Source: Ypsolopha sequella (Eukaryota > Arthropoda > Insecta > Lepidoptera > Ypsolophidae). Taken from it: a stretch of 64,000 nucleotides of DNA. This document shows, piece after piece, positions 42,197 to 53,098 of the stretch. A program made the translations under genes and the position numbers. The notes under the pieces are model-generated. The model was not told where the DNA came from. It did not search any database and saw nothing but the letters and a program-made list of their open reading frames with translations. The stretch is taken from assembly GCA_934047225.1 (NCBI GenBank), contig OW204012.1:10168001-10232000 (forward strand), given 5' to 3'. Each line of letters opens with the position of its first letter. Position 1 is the stretch's first letter.

Positions 42197-43095
42197 CTTT
42201 GCTGTCTGTACAATGCGACAAGATTCTTTGCTGTCTGTACAATGCGACAAGATTCTTTGCTGTCTGTACAATGCGACAAGATTCTTTGCTGTCTGTACAA
42301 TGCGACAAGATTCTTTGCTGTCTGTACAATGCGACAAGATTCTTTGCTGTCTGTACAATGCGACAAGATTCTTTGCTGTCTGTACAATGCGACAAGATTC
42401 TTTGCTGTCTGTACAATGCGACAAGATTCTTTGCTGTCTGTACAATGCGACAAGATTCTTTGCTGTCTGTACAATGCGACAAGATTCTTTGCTGTCTGTA
42501 CAATGCGACAAGATTCTTTGCTGTCTGTACAATGTGACAAGATTCTTTGCTGTCTGTACAATGCGACAAGATTCTTTGCTGTCTGTACAATGCGACAAGA
42601 TTCTTTGCTGTCTGTACAATGCGACAAGATTCTTTGCTGTCTGTACAATGCGACAAGATTCTTTGCTGTCTGTACAATGCGACAAGATTCTTTGCTGTCT
42701 GTACAATGCGACAAGATTCTTTGCTGTCTGTACAATGCGACAAGATTCTTTGCTGTCTGTACAATGCGACAAGATTCTTTGCTGTCTGTACAATGTGACA
42801 AGATTCTTTGCTGTCTGTACAATGCGACAAGATTCTTTGCTGTCTGTACAATGCGACAAGATTCTTTGCTGTCTGTACAATGCGACAAGATTCTTTGCTG
42901 TCTGTACAATGCGACAAGATTCTTTGCTGTCTGTACAATGCGACAAGATTCTTTGCTGTCTGTACAATGCGACAAGATTCTTTGCTGTCTGTACAATGCG
43001 ACAAGATTCTTTGCTGTCTGTACAATGCGACAAGATTCTTTGCTGTCTGTACAATGCGACAAGATTCTTTGCTGTCTGTACAATGCGACAAGATT
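42197..43095 (+). repeat. 29-bp tandem array, 31 copies
   Basis: The unit begins ctttgctgtctgtacaat and ends gcgacaagatt. Exactly 31 units fill 899 bp with almost no variation. A C-to-T change occurs at 42535 and 42796, 261 bases (9 units) apart, implying duplication of a nine-unit block. Because 29 is not a multiple of 3 and the unit has no stop in any rotation, all six frames stay open and give spurious proteins of up to 386 residues. There are no spacers, so it is not a CRISPR array. Confidence 0.97.
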
Positions 43096-43199
43096 CTTTG
43101 TGTATGACATTGGATCATTATTTAGTACAGTAAAACATAATAGTAACTTTCTAAATTCCGAATAGTAAGCACACACACCAGCACCACAAAATAACCACT

Positions 43200-43690
43200 T
43201 ACAGAAGGTTCACTCCGCATAACTAGCGAAAACAGGCGCACGCACACATAGACGCGTACGTACGACGATCTCGGATGAAGTCGGTCGAATGTCAATACTA
43301 TTGGCGTCAATTGCCACAGACCGAAATGTTTTTCAGTTTTAAATATCTAAACAAGAAAAACAAAGTTAAGTTATGCACTGTGCGCCAAGCGATTGACGTT
43401 TAACCTTAAACCATTGTTCAAATTCACATTGTCTTGGATATTAAGGCAAGGGCTATTAGTTATTAATTAATAGGATTACATACTATTGTTATTGTTAGAT
43501 CAATTAGAGATGGGTGTTACAAGAGAGGTAATTATATAACTAATGGTCCGTTGCAAGGTTTATTGAGCTTGTATCATTGATTGTAATTTTGTTATCCATT
43601 AAGGAGCATCAATTCGAGTGTATGGGAGACTCTTAACACATTTGAAGCAGGCCTAAGGCTGTCTTAAGATGATTATTAGTCACAATACTG
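43200..43690. other. Intergenic, nothing recognised
   Basis: No exon or repeat partner was recognised between the array flank and the R-A fragment at 43694. Confidence 0.3.
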
Positions 43691-43693
43691 TTT

Positions 43694-43760
43694 TTAGGGT
43701 TCCGTACCCAAAGGACAAATCGGACCCCTAATAATATCACTCTGCTGTTTAAAACCCATG
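43694..43760 (+). repeat. Dispersed repeat R-A, short end fragment
   Basis: 'tagggttccgtacccaaagg acaaatcggacccctaataa' matches the start of 15277-15553 only. Confidence 0.5.
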
Positions 43761-43851
43761 AGTTAAAATAATAATAACAATTAAATACTAGACTACCATA
43801 CCTATCAAATTAAATTAATAAATACTTATAAAATATATATAAAGATTTATA

Positions 43852-44182
43852 AGATATGAAACGGATAGTTATTTGGCCGGATACCGAATATCCGGCTCAA
43901 GATATGCGTTTCGCACGAATTGAGCAAGGCTTACGCACCAAGTTGCGTGCGGGTGCAACTGGGCGAGGTTATTTGTGCATTTTCTAAATGAAGATCATTT
44001 CTAAATTTTTTATCTACCATAGGTTAACTCTTATTTACTTTATGTATTAGATTTAAACGATTTTTTGTATGCGGAGTTAAGTATCCGGTATCCGGCCGAA
44101 TACTGGCTACTATCCGGCCGGATACCGGATACCAAAAATATTGCCGGATACCGGATAGTAACCGGATATCCGTTTCATCTCT
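43852..44182. mobile_element. TIR element with repeated ccggatacc motifs
   Basis: Ends 'agatatgaaacggata' and 'tatccgtttcatct ct' are inverted. Multiple ggccggataccgg / gtatccggccg motifs lie inside, as in a widespread arthropod hAT-like group. No clear target duplication. Confidence 0.65.
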
Positions 44183-44199
44183 ATACACACTAAAAATTT

Positions 44200-44757
44200 A
44201 TAAAAATAATAAATATTATTACAAAACAATATAACTAAGAATAGTATAATTATGAATACATATACGAATATTAGTAAAAGAAAATAATTACAAAAAATAC
44301 TCTTTATTTCTCTTCTTGAAAATGCTAATAGTTGGACTGGTGGTAGATATTATGCAAGTTCTAAGTGTCGATTTCTTTCCGTAGCGCCTTAAATTTAAGG
44401 GGTATATCCCCCTTAAATCTATTGAGTCATTGCTCATTTCATCGCTGAGCTCCAATTTCGTCCAAAAGTTTTTGCTACAGACGCAAAGAAGCTTGAATAT
44501 AAGAGCTTTCCATCAAACCGTCAAAGGTCAAAATACTGACTGACCTCCACATCATAAGTTCGATCACCACAGGGTCATGTAACTCACGTTGTTTTGACTG
44601 CTATTGCCAGTTAGTGGTCATATAAAGAGAATTGCAGTGCCGATGCTTATTTTTGGGCATCTGTTAAAAATGCAATAGAAAGATAAAAGTGCTCAGCAAG
44701 AAGGTTTGATGAGGGCGATGCTAACTGCATTCGGCGCAACACAACTTGGAAAAAGTA
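44200..44757. other. AT-rich stretch, nothing recognised
   Basis: No exon or repeat partner was recognised. Confidence 0.3.
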
Positions 44758-45220
44758 TTTATACTACACCTGCTCGGAAAGTACCTTCTTTCTTTGTTGA
44801 AAACGATGCAGAAAATACGTCATTACTGTCATACAAATATGCGGGCGGCAAAAGTGTATGAAAATTCATTGTTAACGTGCTTGAGCGCGCAGAAAAAGTA
44901 TATGCAAATCCATTGTTAACGTGCTGTTTTTTTTTTAATAACATAAAGAATGAGCAAGTGGCCAAGTGGCCAGTATTATTTTGCGAACTCGTACATAAAA
45001 CTCGAAAAATGATACTGGCCACTTGCTTTTCCTGCACATAATAAAAAATAAGAAGGAAATAAAAAGTGGCAATCGCACGCGAGTCAGTCGGTTTCTTTTA
45101 TTGTATCTTGATTAAAAGTAAAATTATACTATTTCCTCGCAGGTGTAGTATAAAGCACTATGTATCACTCGGGAGAAAGTGCGATTCCCCTTTCTTCCCT
45201 CGGTGAACAATGTACTATTG
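44758..45220. mobile_element. 465-bp dispersed element, copy 2
   Basis: Almost base-for-base the same as 10302-10767 in the same orientation. It is joined directly to a LINE end at 45221, so its right border is the same in two unrelated contexts. Confidence 0.7.
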
Positions 45221-45645
45221 TTTAATATACCATTTGCAGGTACTAACTACGCAAAAAATAGATTTTTGGTCAGAGCTTGTGATCTTTATAACAAAGACTT
45301 TATTGATCTCGACATATTGCATCTTTCACTGGGTCAGTTTAGAGGTAAATTATTTAATACTTTTAAAAACATTTGTTAGTTTTTTTTATTAATTTTGTAT
45401 TTTTGTATATGTTTATTAATATTTTCATTTTCTTTTTTTTTCTTTTATGTGCCGGTAGTTTATGTAGCTTGTTGTGTGTGTTTTTAATAATTAGTATCTT
45501 GTGTTGAAGTTAAAAAAAAAGTGCATTAATTCATTTTAGTGTTAACATTTCTGTGGAAACGATTTTGGTTTTATATTTTATATATTTTTAATTGTAATTA
45601 TGTTATAAGAAAACTGTATGTTTCCCAATAAATAAATAAATAAAC
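45221..45645 (+). mobile_element. 5'-truncated LINE end
   Basis: The frame reads LFNIPFAGTNYAKNRFLVRA then CDLYNKDFIDLDILHLSL and ends FNTFKNIC-stop at 45379. 'NYxKNRF..R....YN' is the terminal motif of the LINE family also seen at 22057. The tail is AATAAATAAATAAATAAA at about 45628-45645. Confidence 0.65.
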
Positions 45646-45826
45646 ACAACTTAGCTTGTTTGACAGGACTAACCTTATTTCGAGAGTCCTGTCTTTGTCT
45701 TTTTGATATACAAAGAAAAAGACAGAACGCTTAAATTAAGTTTAGTCCTGTCAAATAGGTTAAATTGCTCTACACCGAATCGACACAACTAGCCACCTCA
45801 GCTGAATGAAGTATATACAGGGTGTA

Positions 45827-46278
45827 ATCGTTAAGTGTGACCAGGCGATTATTCCGTAACTATTACAGATATCAAAAAATGTTAAATTGACATTAAACAT
45901 TACCATACATTTAGTATGAGATTAGTAGAATGGTTTTAGTTTCCTTATTTTTGAAGGTTATTTTAGCTTAGTACTGATAGTTTATTAACCTAACACAGTA
46001 ATAAAACTATCATTTTATTGAATAATATTTATTTCTTAGTAAGTACAAAATTTTGTATTCAAAGCAGATGTTCGAAGTGACGTCCTTGTTGTGCGATACA
46101 ATGTATGGGAATGTTTAATGTAAAAATTTTGGATATTTCTCGTTTGATTTTCAAAAAGTTATTGATGTCATTTTACTGATTAGTTAACGTATTTTCAAAA
46201 TCAGTTTACATTTTTTTGATATCTGTATTAGGTAGACGGAATAATCGCCTGGTCACACTTAACGATTACACCCTGTAT
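45827..46278. mobile_element. Tc1/mariner-type deletion derivative
   Basis: Ends ACAGGGTGTAATCGTTAAGT and its complement at the right, flanked by TA. TIRs extend about 45 bp (tgaccaggcgattattccg). On the minus strand, 46060-46110 keeps CIAQQGRHFEHLL-stop, the C-terminal signature of Tc-type transposases ('GRHFEHLL'). All catalytic sequence is deleted. 452 bp. Confidence 0.8.
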
Positions 46279-46289
46279 ACATATTTATA

Positions 46290-46690
46290 CTGCCTGTCAC
46301 TTATACTGCCTACACATGCCTGTCTCCCAGAGGGGTAGGCAAAGGCAGAGACTACATATTTCCATCTGCTACGATCCTGACACACCTCTTAAGACACATC
46401 AGGGACTAGTTCAACAAACATCAATCTAGTCATACAAGCTCTTCTATTCCGGGTACTTTTGAAATTGCCCTTCTTCAGTATGTCGACAATTTGGTCAACA
46501 TACGTCCTTCTAGGGCGGTCTGGTCAAACTGTACCTTCCACTTGCACACCACAAATTTCTTTCGTCACTCTACTTTCATTCGTCCTTTCTACATGTCCAA
46601 ACCACCGAAGCATTCCTTTTTGTATTCTAGTCACTACATTTTCTTTTAAGCCGCAACGATCCCCTATGTCGATATATTTTTCCAGTAAAA
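46290..46690 (-). pseudogene. LINE polymerase C-terminus (RWFGHVERTNESR)
   Basis: Minus strand: GMLRWFGHVERTNESRVTKE, ICGVQVEGT, RPRRTYVDQIVDILKKGNF, then (after a stop) CQDRSRWKYVVSAFAYPSG. The 'RW.GHV.R' and 'CQDRSRW' blocks are the end of a common insect non-LTR polymerase. In-frame stops and shifts show decay. Related tails are at 37700-37900 and 51085-51300. Confidence 0.75.
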
Positions 46691-46999
46691 TAAAATGATA
46701 AGTTCGGTCATGCTAGGCCGTTTCTTCGTATAATAGTTCCACAGCTGCAGTGGACGCCACAAAAGAAGTACTGCAGGTTGAGGCATTATCGTTTTTATTC
46801 GTTTATAATAAGTATGACTTGTTTGGCGTTCGGTTTAGTGGTTAGCCGACTTTTCTTCGGCTCTGTGCACTACTTGGAACAGTAGGTTCACAGATTGAAA
46901 AATTATTTAAAATGTCTGTAAAGTGCTTCGTATGACCGAATGGGATTTCTTACAGTGCGACGATGATGCGAATTTTCATTGCATGCGAATGCGGGATTT

Positions 47000-47085
47000 C
47001 GTACCTATCTTATATCCTTCACTATAGGGGCTAATTTACTACTGCAAAGTGTAAACCTTGACGTGGTCTTGACTGCACCAGGCTC
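47000..47085. mobile_element. Short MITE, family M4, right-hand part
   Basis: 'tacctatcttatatccttca ctataggggctaat' to 'gacgtggtcttgactg' matches the second half of 3257-3373. It merges into the tandem repeat that follows. Confidence 0.6.
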
Positions 47086-47445
47086 TTCCATAGACAAAAA
47101 AAAACTTCTTTTTCTTTAACTAGACTGATAAAGGGCTCTTTGGCCGTATGGAATTCTAAACGTCAATGTTGTAAAGTTTCCCGCCCTGGTTCTGACTGCA
47201 CCAGGCTCTTCCATAGACAAAAAATCCTTTTTTTTTCTTTAAGTAGACTGATAAAGGGCTCTTTGGCCGTATGGAATTCTAAACGTCAAATGTTGTAAAG
47301 TTTCCCGCCCTGGTTCTGACTGCACCAGGCTCTTCCATAGACAAAAAATCCTTTCTTTTTCTTTAAGTAGACTGATAAAGGGCTCTTTGGCCGTATGGAA
47401 TTCCTCAGACCATTGGTCTGAGTGGAATTCTAACAAATGTTGAAA
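47071..47445 (+). repeat. About 124-bp tandem repeat, three units
   Basis: 'gactgcaccaggctcttcca tagacaaaaa' starts units at 47071, 47194 and 47318. 'gataaagggctctttggccg' and 'gtaaagtttcccgcc' recur in each. The third unit has a 'cagaccattggtctg' insertion. The first bases of the unit continue the M4 end before it. Confidence 0.85.
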
Positions 47446-47449
47446 GTTT

Positions 47450-47950
47450 CCCGCTCTAGCTCAGAGCGAAAAGCGGCAATATCAAAATTTTACAAAATAT
47501 TGAAATTAAATTGTTAAAAACGGCACATTCTAGCATTCCATCGAAATGTCCGAAAATCACTTAAAAAATGGTGGGAAAGACACATTTCACGGGTAAATAC
47601 GGATAAGCTAAACAAAGTTTGATGTACGTATTTATCCATCTAAAACTGCAAAAAATGGCATAAATAAAGTATTTAGTTGAAAATTATGATTGTTTCTGTT
47701 AGTGAAGTGCAATTTTTTTCAATAACATTGCATTTTAAAGATTTTCTTACGTACGAAAACATTTGTTAGGTTTACACTAGGGGCGTACCTTTACTTCGTA
47801 ATTCTACCGACAACGATAACTTACCGAAATATGAGGGGGTATAGGCGCGGTACAGCGGTTTGGTCAAAGAATAATTATAATTCCTTCAGCTGAGATAATT
47901 ATGCTTTCCGACGTTTCAAAAAACGTGTTCTGCTCGAGTCTTCAACAAAA
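47450..47950. other. Intergenic, nothing recognised
   Basis: No exon or repeat partner was recognised. Confidence 0.3.
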
Positions 47951-47984
47951 AGTACAACATTTGCAATTTGACACATCGTGTTCG

Positions 47985-48142
47985 GTCATGATGTCAAGTC
48001 CGGGGTACTAGCATGAACTTGGTATCGATTCGATAAATAAAAATGTAACTCTTATTTCATTGCATTAAGGGTTGTCGTTTAGAATTTATCGATTATATCT
48101 GTCAAATTTATCTAATCGACGCGTACGTGCACGCATAGCCGG
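47985..48142. repeat. Repeat R-D, uninterrupted copy
   Basis: 'ggggtactagcatgaacttg' ... 'aaataaaaatgtaactctta' ... 'gcacgcatagccgg'. It is the empty-site counterpart of the LINE insertion at 28881, with the target 14-mer present once. Confidence 0.75.
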
Positions 48143-48149
48143 TTTGTTT

Positions 48150-49430
48150 AATTTGGTTAACGTGTTGGTTTTCATGACCATCCCCTTTATCGATAGTTTG
48201 TTTTTAACATATTTAGGGTACCCACTATTACATATAGCATGTGTCACACACATTGACACTCGATTTTGGTAACATCGTGTTTCCTTGACTTTATAAATAT
48301 ATGAGTACTATATTTATGGGCTCTTCAGAATAGGGATGATGACTGTTAGTCAAATGAGCAACCTTTTATGAAACGTCAAAAACGATTTTTTGTATGAAAA
48401 TACTTAGAAGTGACGTCATAACTTTGTATTTTGGCAAGAGGCAAATAAATAACTTCTAAATTGATTCTATGTATTGAAATTTTAAAATTGAACTTCAAAA
48501 TTATGAATTAATTAGGCACTATTTTTGAATATCAGTTTTACGCATGCAAGTTTTAAAATTTATTGACAACCCAGGCATGATGATGTATTATCAATAAAAT
48601 CGCTACTATAAATTTTAGCATTGTGCAGCCCCTTAAAAACAGTAATTGATGATGACTCTCGAATGCTACCTGGTGAACTATTCCTCTGACGATGACGTAT
48701 TGCAGATATATTATACTGTCTCGGCAAGCTGAACTGTTCGCTCGTATTGCCATACGAACATTATGACCCTCGCTGCAAAAGCGAACCTAATTGAACAGCT
48801 TGAGGCTTTCAAAATCAATGTTCACTACATCATCGACCATTATTACCTTCAATCAAACAATAGCTAGAGCATGTTACGTCTTTATTGTTCATTTGATACA
48901 GAGCGTTCATACAGTACTTTATTAAGTTTTATGTCTCAATATAGGCCTTTTAACACAGAAATGGTTTAACAATTGACCATTAAGATTTTTAACGTTTTGT
49001 TTTGATACAGACCTCTCGGTTTTATTGATGTGTTGCATAATGGTTGAGTTTATGTTTGATAAAATAGCTGAAGATGTTTATTCAAAAAATACAAGAAATT
49101 CTAACAGGTTAGTGCTAGATCACCAACCTAAAACACAATAGTAGTTTATGCTACAAGGGCGCAAAGGAATAAATTACGAGGACGATTATTGCTTTTACGT
49201 CCGTGTATCATACTACATTTTTCAATGCACAGTGTGAGGAAATGAAAACAAATATAATCTTGTGAACTTTAAATTATAATTGGCTCAAAAGGACTGTATC
49301 CAGGAGCCGTTAAACAGTGGAAAAAAAAGTATAACGTCTATTGGTACACAAGAAAGGCTGCAGGTTAGCCAACCATTGTAAATAAATTAAAAAAAAATAA
49401 TAATAATAAAGCCCTAGGGCAAAATAATCG
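48150..49430. other. Intergenic, nothing recognised
   Basis: AT-rich. No exon, TIR or repeat partner was recognised in about 1.3 kb. Confidence 0.3.
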
Positions 49431-49434
49431 ACTT

Positions 49435-49625
49435 TCTGTTCGGTTTTGATGCATAAAAAGTGGGCCTTTACGAGCACATGCATTGAAAACGTATATTAAA
49501 TCATGCTATCCAATGTGCATAAAGATTTATAATAAACTTCCACAGAGCTTCCTCTCACCTTGTTCAAATCTAAATTAAGAAAATGGTTATTAAATCAACA
49601 AATTTAATAGTATCAAAGAATTTCT
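49435..49625 (+). pseudogene. Degraded LINE end (KIYNKLPQ)
   Basis: 'aagatttataataaacttcc acag' encodes KIYNKLPQ, a hallmark of the C-terminus of a LINE family. 'ttaagaaaatggttattaaa' after it resembles the K.KL..WL end. Frames are broken. Confidence 0.5.
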
Positions 49626-49629
49626 TGAC

Positions 49630-50185
49630 ACAAAAATTTTCAATGCTAGGTAAAAAGATGTGTATAAGTTGACATATTTATTAAATTAAAGTTTAATTTC
49701 TATTGGATGCTATATAATATAATGCATGAATGATTGTTTGACTATTATGTTCTTGTTTTGTGAATGTTTCTTCTACTGATGTCCAATATTACTTTTGTAC
49801 CAAAATTTGCATGCTACGTTAAAACTAGCTAATAAGGAGCTCTTTTGCATGTACCTTCTATACACCTAGTACTATCTACCCCTGTTAAAGCAAATAAAGA
49901 TATTATTATTCTTACAAATGATAACAAAGAACACAGAAGAATAGTATATTTTGATACTGGTGCGAAATGTTCGATATTTCAAATCGTAACGAGAAATCGA
50001 GTCGCACGTGTATCAAACGGCGTTTCTTAATATATCTGCGAAAAATGACGGGAAACAATAAAATTAAACTACCTAGTCCTGCCCTAAGTTCTGTTACTGC
50101 TTTTAAGGAGAATCGCAAGGTACCAAGGAAACCCTAGATCATCGATCAATATCCATAAGATACAGTAGGTTTCAAACTACAATAA
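49630..50185. other. AT-rich stretch, nothing recognised
   Basis: Short frames at 49845 and 49912 overlap on opposite strands. No family was recognised. Confidence 0.3.
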
Positions 50186-50190
50186 ACAAA

Positions 50191-50343
50191 TTGCGGTGTT
50201 ACTACAAAACGGTGTTTCACTTTAGACAGTGTTTAAATCTGCTGTTGTCGCCTTTTCTTTCATATCGTAAAAAAGTGACAGCAACACATTTAAACACTGT
50301 CTAAAGTTAAACATCGTTTAAACACCCTTTTGTAGTAACACAG
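50191..50343. mobile_element. Foldback MITE, copy 2 (see 38406)
   Basis: 'ttactacaaaacggtgtttc actttagacagtg' and the complement ending 'cccttttgtagtaac'. The right arm has an extra 'atcgtttaaacac' piece. Confidence 0.8.
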
Positions 50344-50756
50344 TTGATTGTTATTTTATATCGTAAAAAAATAACTTTAGAGCGAATCTCAAAGTTGCAG
50401 ATTTTATTTTGGGTTTATGATATTCCGTTGATATGGATGAAAATGTGATAAAATAGAATATTACGAGTATAATATAGATAAATATATATTCAGTAATAAG
50501 ACAGAAAATTAAAATGTTTTTGAATATGAGCAATAAATCTTAAACTTTATTTAAAAACTCGATAGAAGTCGAGCCATGACGTCACTAAAGCAAGCGATTT
50601 CGATTGGTGGCATGTGCTCTGTGTGCTCTGTGATTGGTGGATTGGCGGAGCCAACCTTCCCTGTACCTCTGCCTTTCACCCCGCGCATAGTCACTCAATT
50701 TTCCCTGGAGAAATGATCTATCGGCAACTCCTCTTCTATTGCTCCGTGATCTGGTC

Positions 50757-51034
50757 CTCTAAAAAGGCCGTTTTGCGTGAATCACATTATGATTCTGTTC
50801 TAATGCCGTCTCTTTTGCACGCGTGAAAAAACTCTGACTCCATCCTACTTTCAAATCATTTTATGATTCACCCAAGTCGGCCTTTTTAGATCCCCTGGTC
50901 CTCTAAAAAGGCCACTTTGGATGAATCATATTATGATTCCGTTCTAATGCCGTCTCTTTTGCACGCGTGAAAAAATTCTGACTCCATCCTACTTTTAAAT
51001 CATTTTATGATTCACCCAAGTCGGCCTTTTTAGA
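50757..51034. mobile_element. Two head-to-tail copies of a 133-bp TIR element
   Basis: Each unit starts TCTAAAAAGGCC and ends GGCCTTTTTAGA, with inner TGAATCA / TGATTCA pairs and a shared 'gccgtctcttttgcacgcgt' centre. Units are at 50758-50890 and 50902-51034, period 144, joined by 'tcccctggtcc'. The same 'tcccctg' follows the second unit. Confidence 0.8.
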
Positions 51035-51084
51035 TCCCCTGACCCCTTTTACAACCAGTGTTCGAAGACTTTTTGAATTTCCTG

Positions 51085-51300
51085 CGTTTTTCCAGTCATA
51101 CACACATACAATACATACAATGTCATACATGTCATATATTCACGCCAGAGGGATAGATAGGCAGAGACTACAGATTTCCGTCTGCTACGATCCTGACACA
51201 CCGATTTCGCCTCTTCCACATCCATCTATCTCCTCATATCAGCTCTTCTATTCCGGGTACTTTTAACGTTGCCTATCTTCATTATCCAGTCACATTTCTC
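51085..51300 (-). mobile_element. LINE 3' end fragment
   Basis: 'gactacagatttccgtctgc tacgatcctgacacacc' and 'ctcttctattccgggtactt' match 46345-46465 in order. Confidence 0.6.
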
Positions 51301-51309
51301 TAACCAGAC

Positions 51310-51600
51310 TTTAGCCGAAGTATTGTGCATTTTAACAAGTCCAGTAGGCTAAATCTGTTATATTATCTTGAAGTTTCAAAACAAACTGACGCATTCATCA
51401 CAAAAGTTTTATTTTATTTTTATTTTATTTTATTGATTGGGAAACAAACAGGTTTCTTAACACATAATACAAATGAAAATAAAATAATCTTAAAACCAAA
51501 ACCAAGTTAGCGAATACGTGTGAAATTTCACATAAGTAGTTTTAAGGCGCCTCTTGCCCAGCGTCATCCGAAAATGTCTGTTGATATTGTTAAAGTTGTG
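51310..51600. other. AT-rich stretch, nothing recognised
   Basis: No exon or repeat partner was recognised. Confidence 0.3.
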
Positions 51601-51806
51601 GATATACAAGGTGACTTTTTGATCATCGTCCAAATTCATACTGGAGGCTTGATAAATGATTAGTATCTTGGATCAGTAACAATTTTTGTGAAATTCGTAT
51701 AATGAAATTTCGGCTTCCCATACAAATTCAGTTCCAGTCCCGAGTGAATCACTATGGGGAGTCGAAATTTAATTTTACAAATTTCACCAAAATTGTTATT
51801 GATGTA

Positions 51807-53098
51807 CGAGGGTGAATCCAAAAGTTCTAAGCCCGACCGTGAAAATGAAAGAAAAGTGGGTTCAAAATTATTTTTATTTTTCGACATAGTCTCCATCTAG
51901 ATCAACACACTTCTTCCACCTGACCTGCAACCAGTTTATACCCTCGAAAAAAAATATTCCGGAAGGTCGTCAAAATAGTCATTAACTGCGACTATCACTT
52001 CTTCTCTAGTCGAATATTTTGATCCCACCAAGTGTTTTTTTTAATTTGGAAAGAGATGATAGTCAGAGGGGGCTAAATCCGGCCAATAAGGTGGGTGAGG
52101 CAGCAACTCGTAACCACATTCACGGATCACAGCCATCGTTTCAACCGAAGTGTGAACTCGTGCATTGTCTTGAAGAAACAAAACTCTCTTACGCAACATC
52201 CCCGGCCGTTTTTCTTTTATTTCTTCGCGAAGTTTTCGTAATAGGTTACAATAATAGCGTGAATTTATAGTTTCACCTTTAGGTAAATAATCCAATAAAA
52301 TAACTCCCTTCGAATCCCAAAAAACAGATGCCATGACTTTGTTGGCTGACAAAACGCACTTGGCCTTTTTCGGCGTGGGTGAGCCAGATCTTTTCCGTTT
52401 GGATTGCTGTTTTGTTTCAGGAGTATGGTGATGAACCCAGCTTTCATCCATGGTAACAAAACGAGACATAAAATCCTCAGCATCTGCCTCAAAAAGTTCC
52501 AAACAGTCACGCGAAATTGTGAATCGAACTCGTTTTTGGTCAGCTGAAAGCAATCTTGGGACCCAGCGAGCAGAAACCTTACGGAACCCCAATTCTACAG
52601 TTATAATGTTTTGCACTCGGCCATAACTGATGCCTGTCATCTCAGGTATCCCACTAATGGTCAATCGTCGGTCTCCTAGGATGATATCACAAATTTTGTC
52701 AGTGTTTTCTTTAGTGGTAGACGTTGAAGGTCTTCCGCTCCTTGGGTCATCTTCAATGGTCTCCCGACCGCGTTTAAATTCAGCTACCCACTTTTTGACA
52801 GTGGAATACGATGGAGCAGATTCCCCTAATGTTGTTTCCATATCCTAATGAATCTCTTTAGGTGAAAGACCTTTTTTATTGAGGTACTTAATCACAGCAC
52901 GGTGTTAAATTTTCTCCATTGTGAAAAATCCCGTCAGACTGCGTTAAACAAAATATCACAAAAAAATAATAGCTTGCAGTATCGAACTTCAACTTCACAC
53001 AATCAATCACGAAAAAACATACTAACAAATGACGGTAGATTTACAAAGATTTGATACCTCTTTGTAGGTCGGGCTTAGAACTTTTGGATTCACCCTCG
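51807..53098 (-). mobile_element. mariner transposon, 1292 bp
   Basis: TIRs begin CGAGGGTGAATCCAAAAGTT on the left and are mirrored at the right (ending ttggattcaccctcg), about 32 bp. TA duplications are at 51805-51806 and 53099-53100. The length is typical of mariner. The transposase gene inside is broken, so this is a dead copy. Confidence 0.95.
52041..52915 (-). pseudogene. mariner transposase (DD34D), inactivated
   Basis: The longest open part (52041-52841) encodes METTLGESAPSYSTVKKWVA, EFKRGRETIEDDPRSGRPST, then the catalytic motifs VTMDESWVHHH, VLFLQDNARVH and LAPSDYHLFPN. Exactly 34 residues lie between the second and third Asp. Upstream, in the same frame, the N-terminus MEKI-stop-HRAVIKYLNKKGLSPKEIH-stop carries two nonsense codons. 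Downstream a TAA replaces the Leu codon after FPN, and the final helix is then out of frame. WVPRLLS and HNPPYSPDLAP-type (here HPPYWPDLAP) linkers are present. Cut-and-paste transposase by family, not active here. Confidence 0.93.

Noticed and set aside
42197..43095. CRISPR-like array
   Set aside because: Units are contiguous with no spacers, and the genome is eukaryotic.
42016..43176. Six long open frames (up to 386 codons) on both strands
   Set aside because: They are rotations of one 29-bp unit without stops; a period not divisible by three keeps every frame open. No start context or domain.
52041..52841. Active mariner transposase
   Set aside because: Two nonsense codons precede the open part and one follows the third catalytic Asp; the last segment is out of frame.
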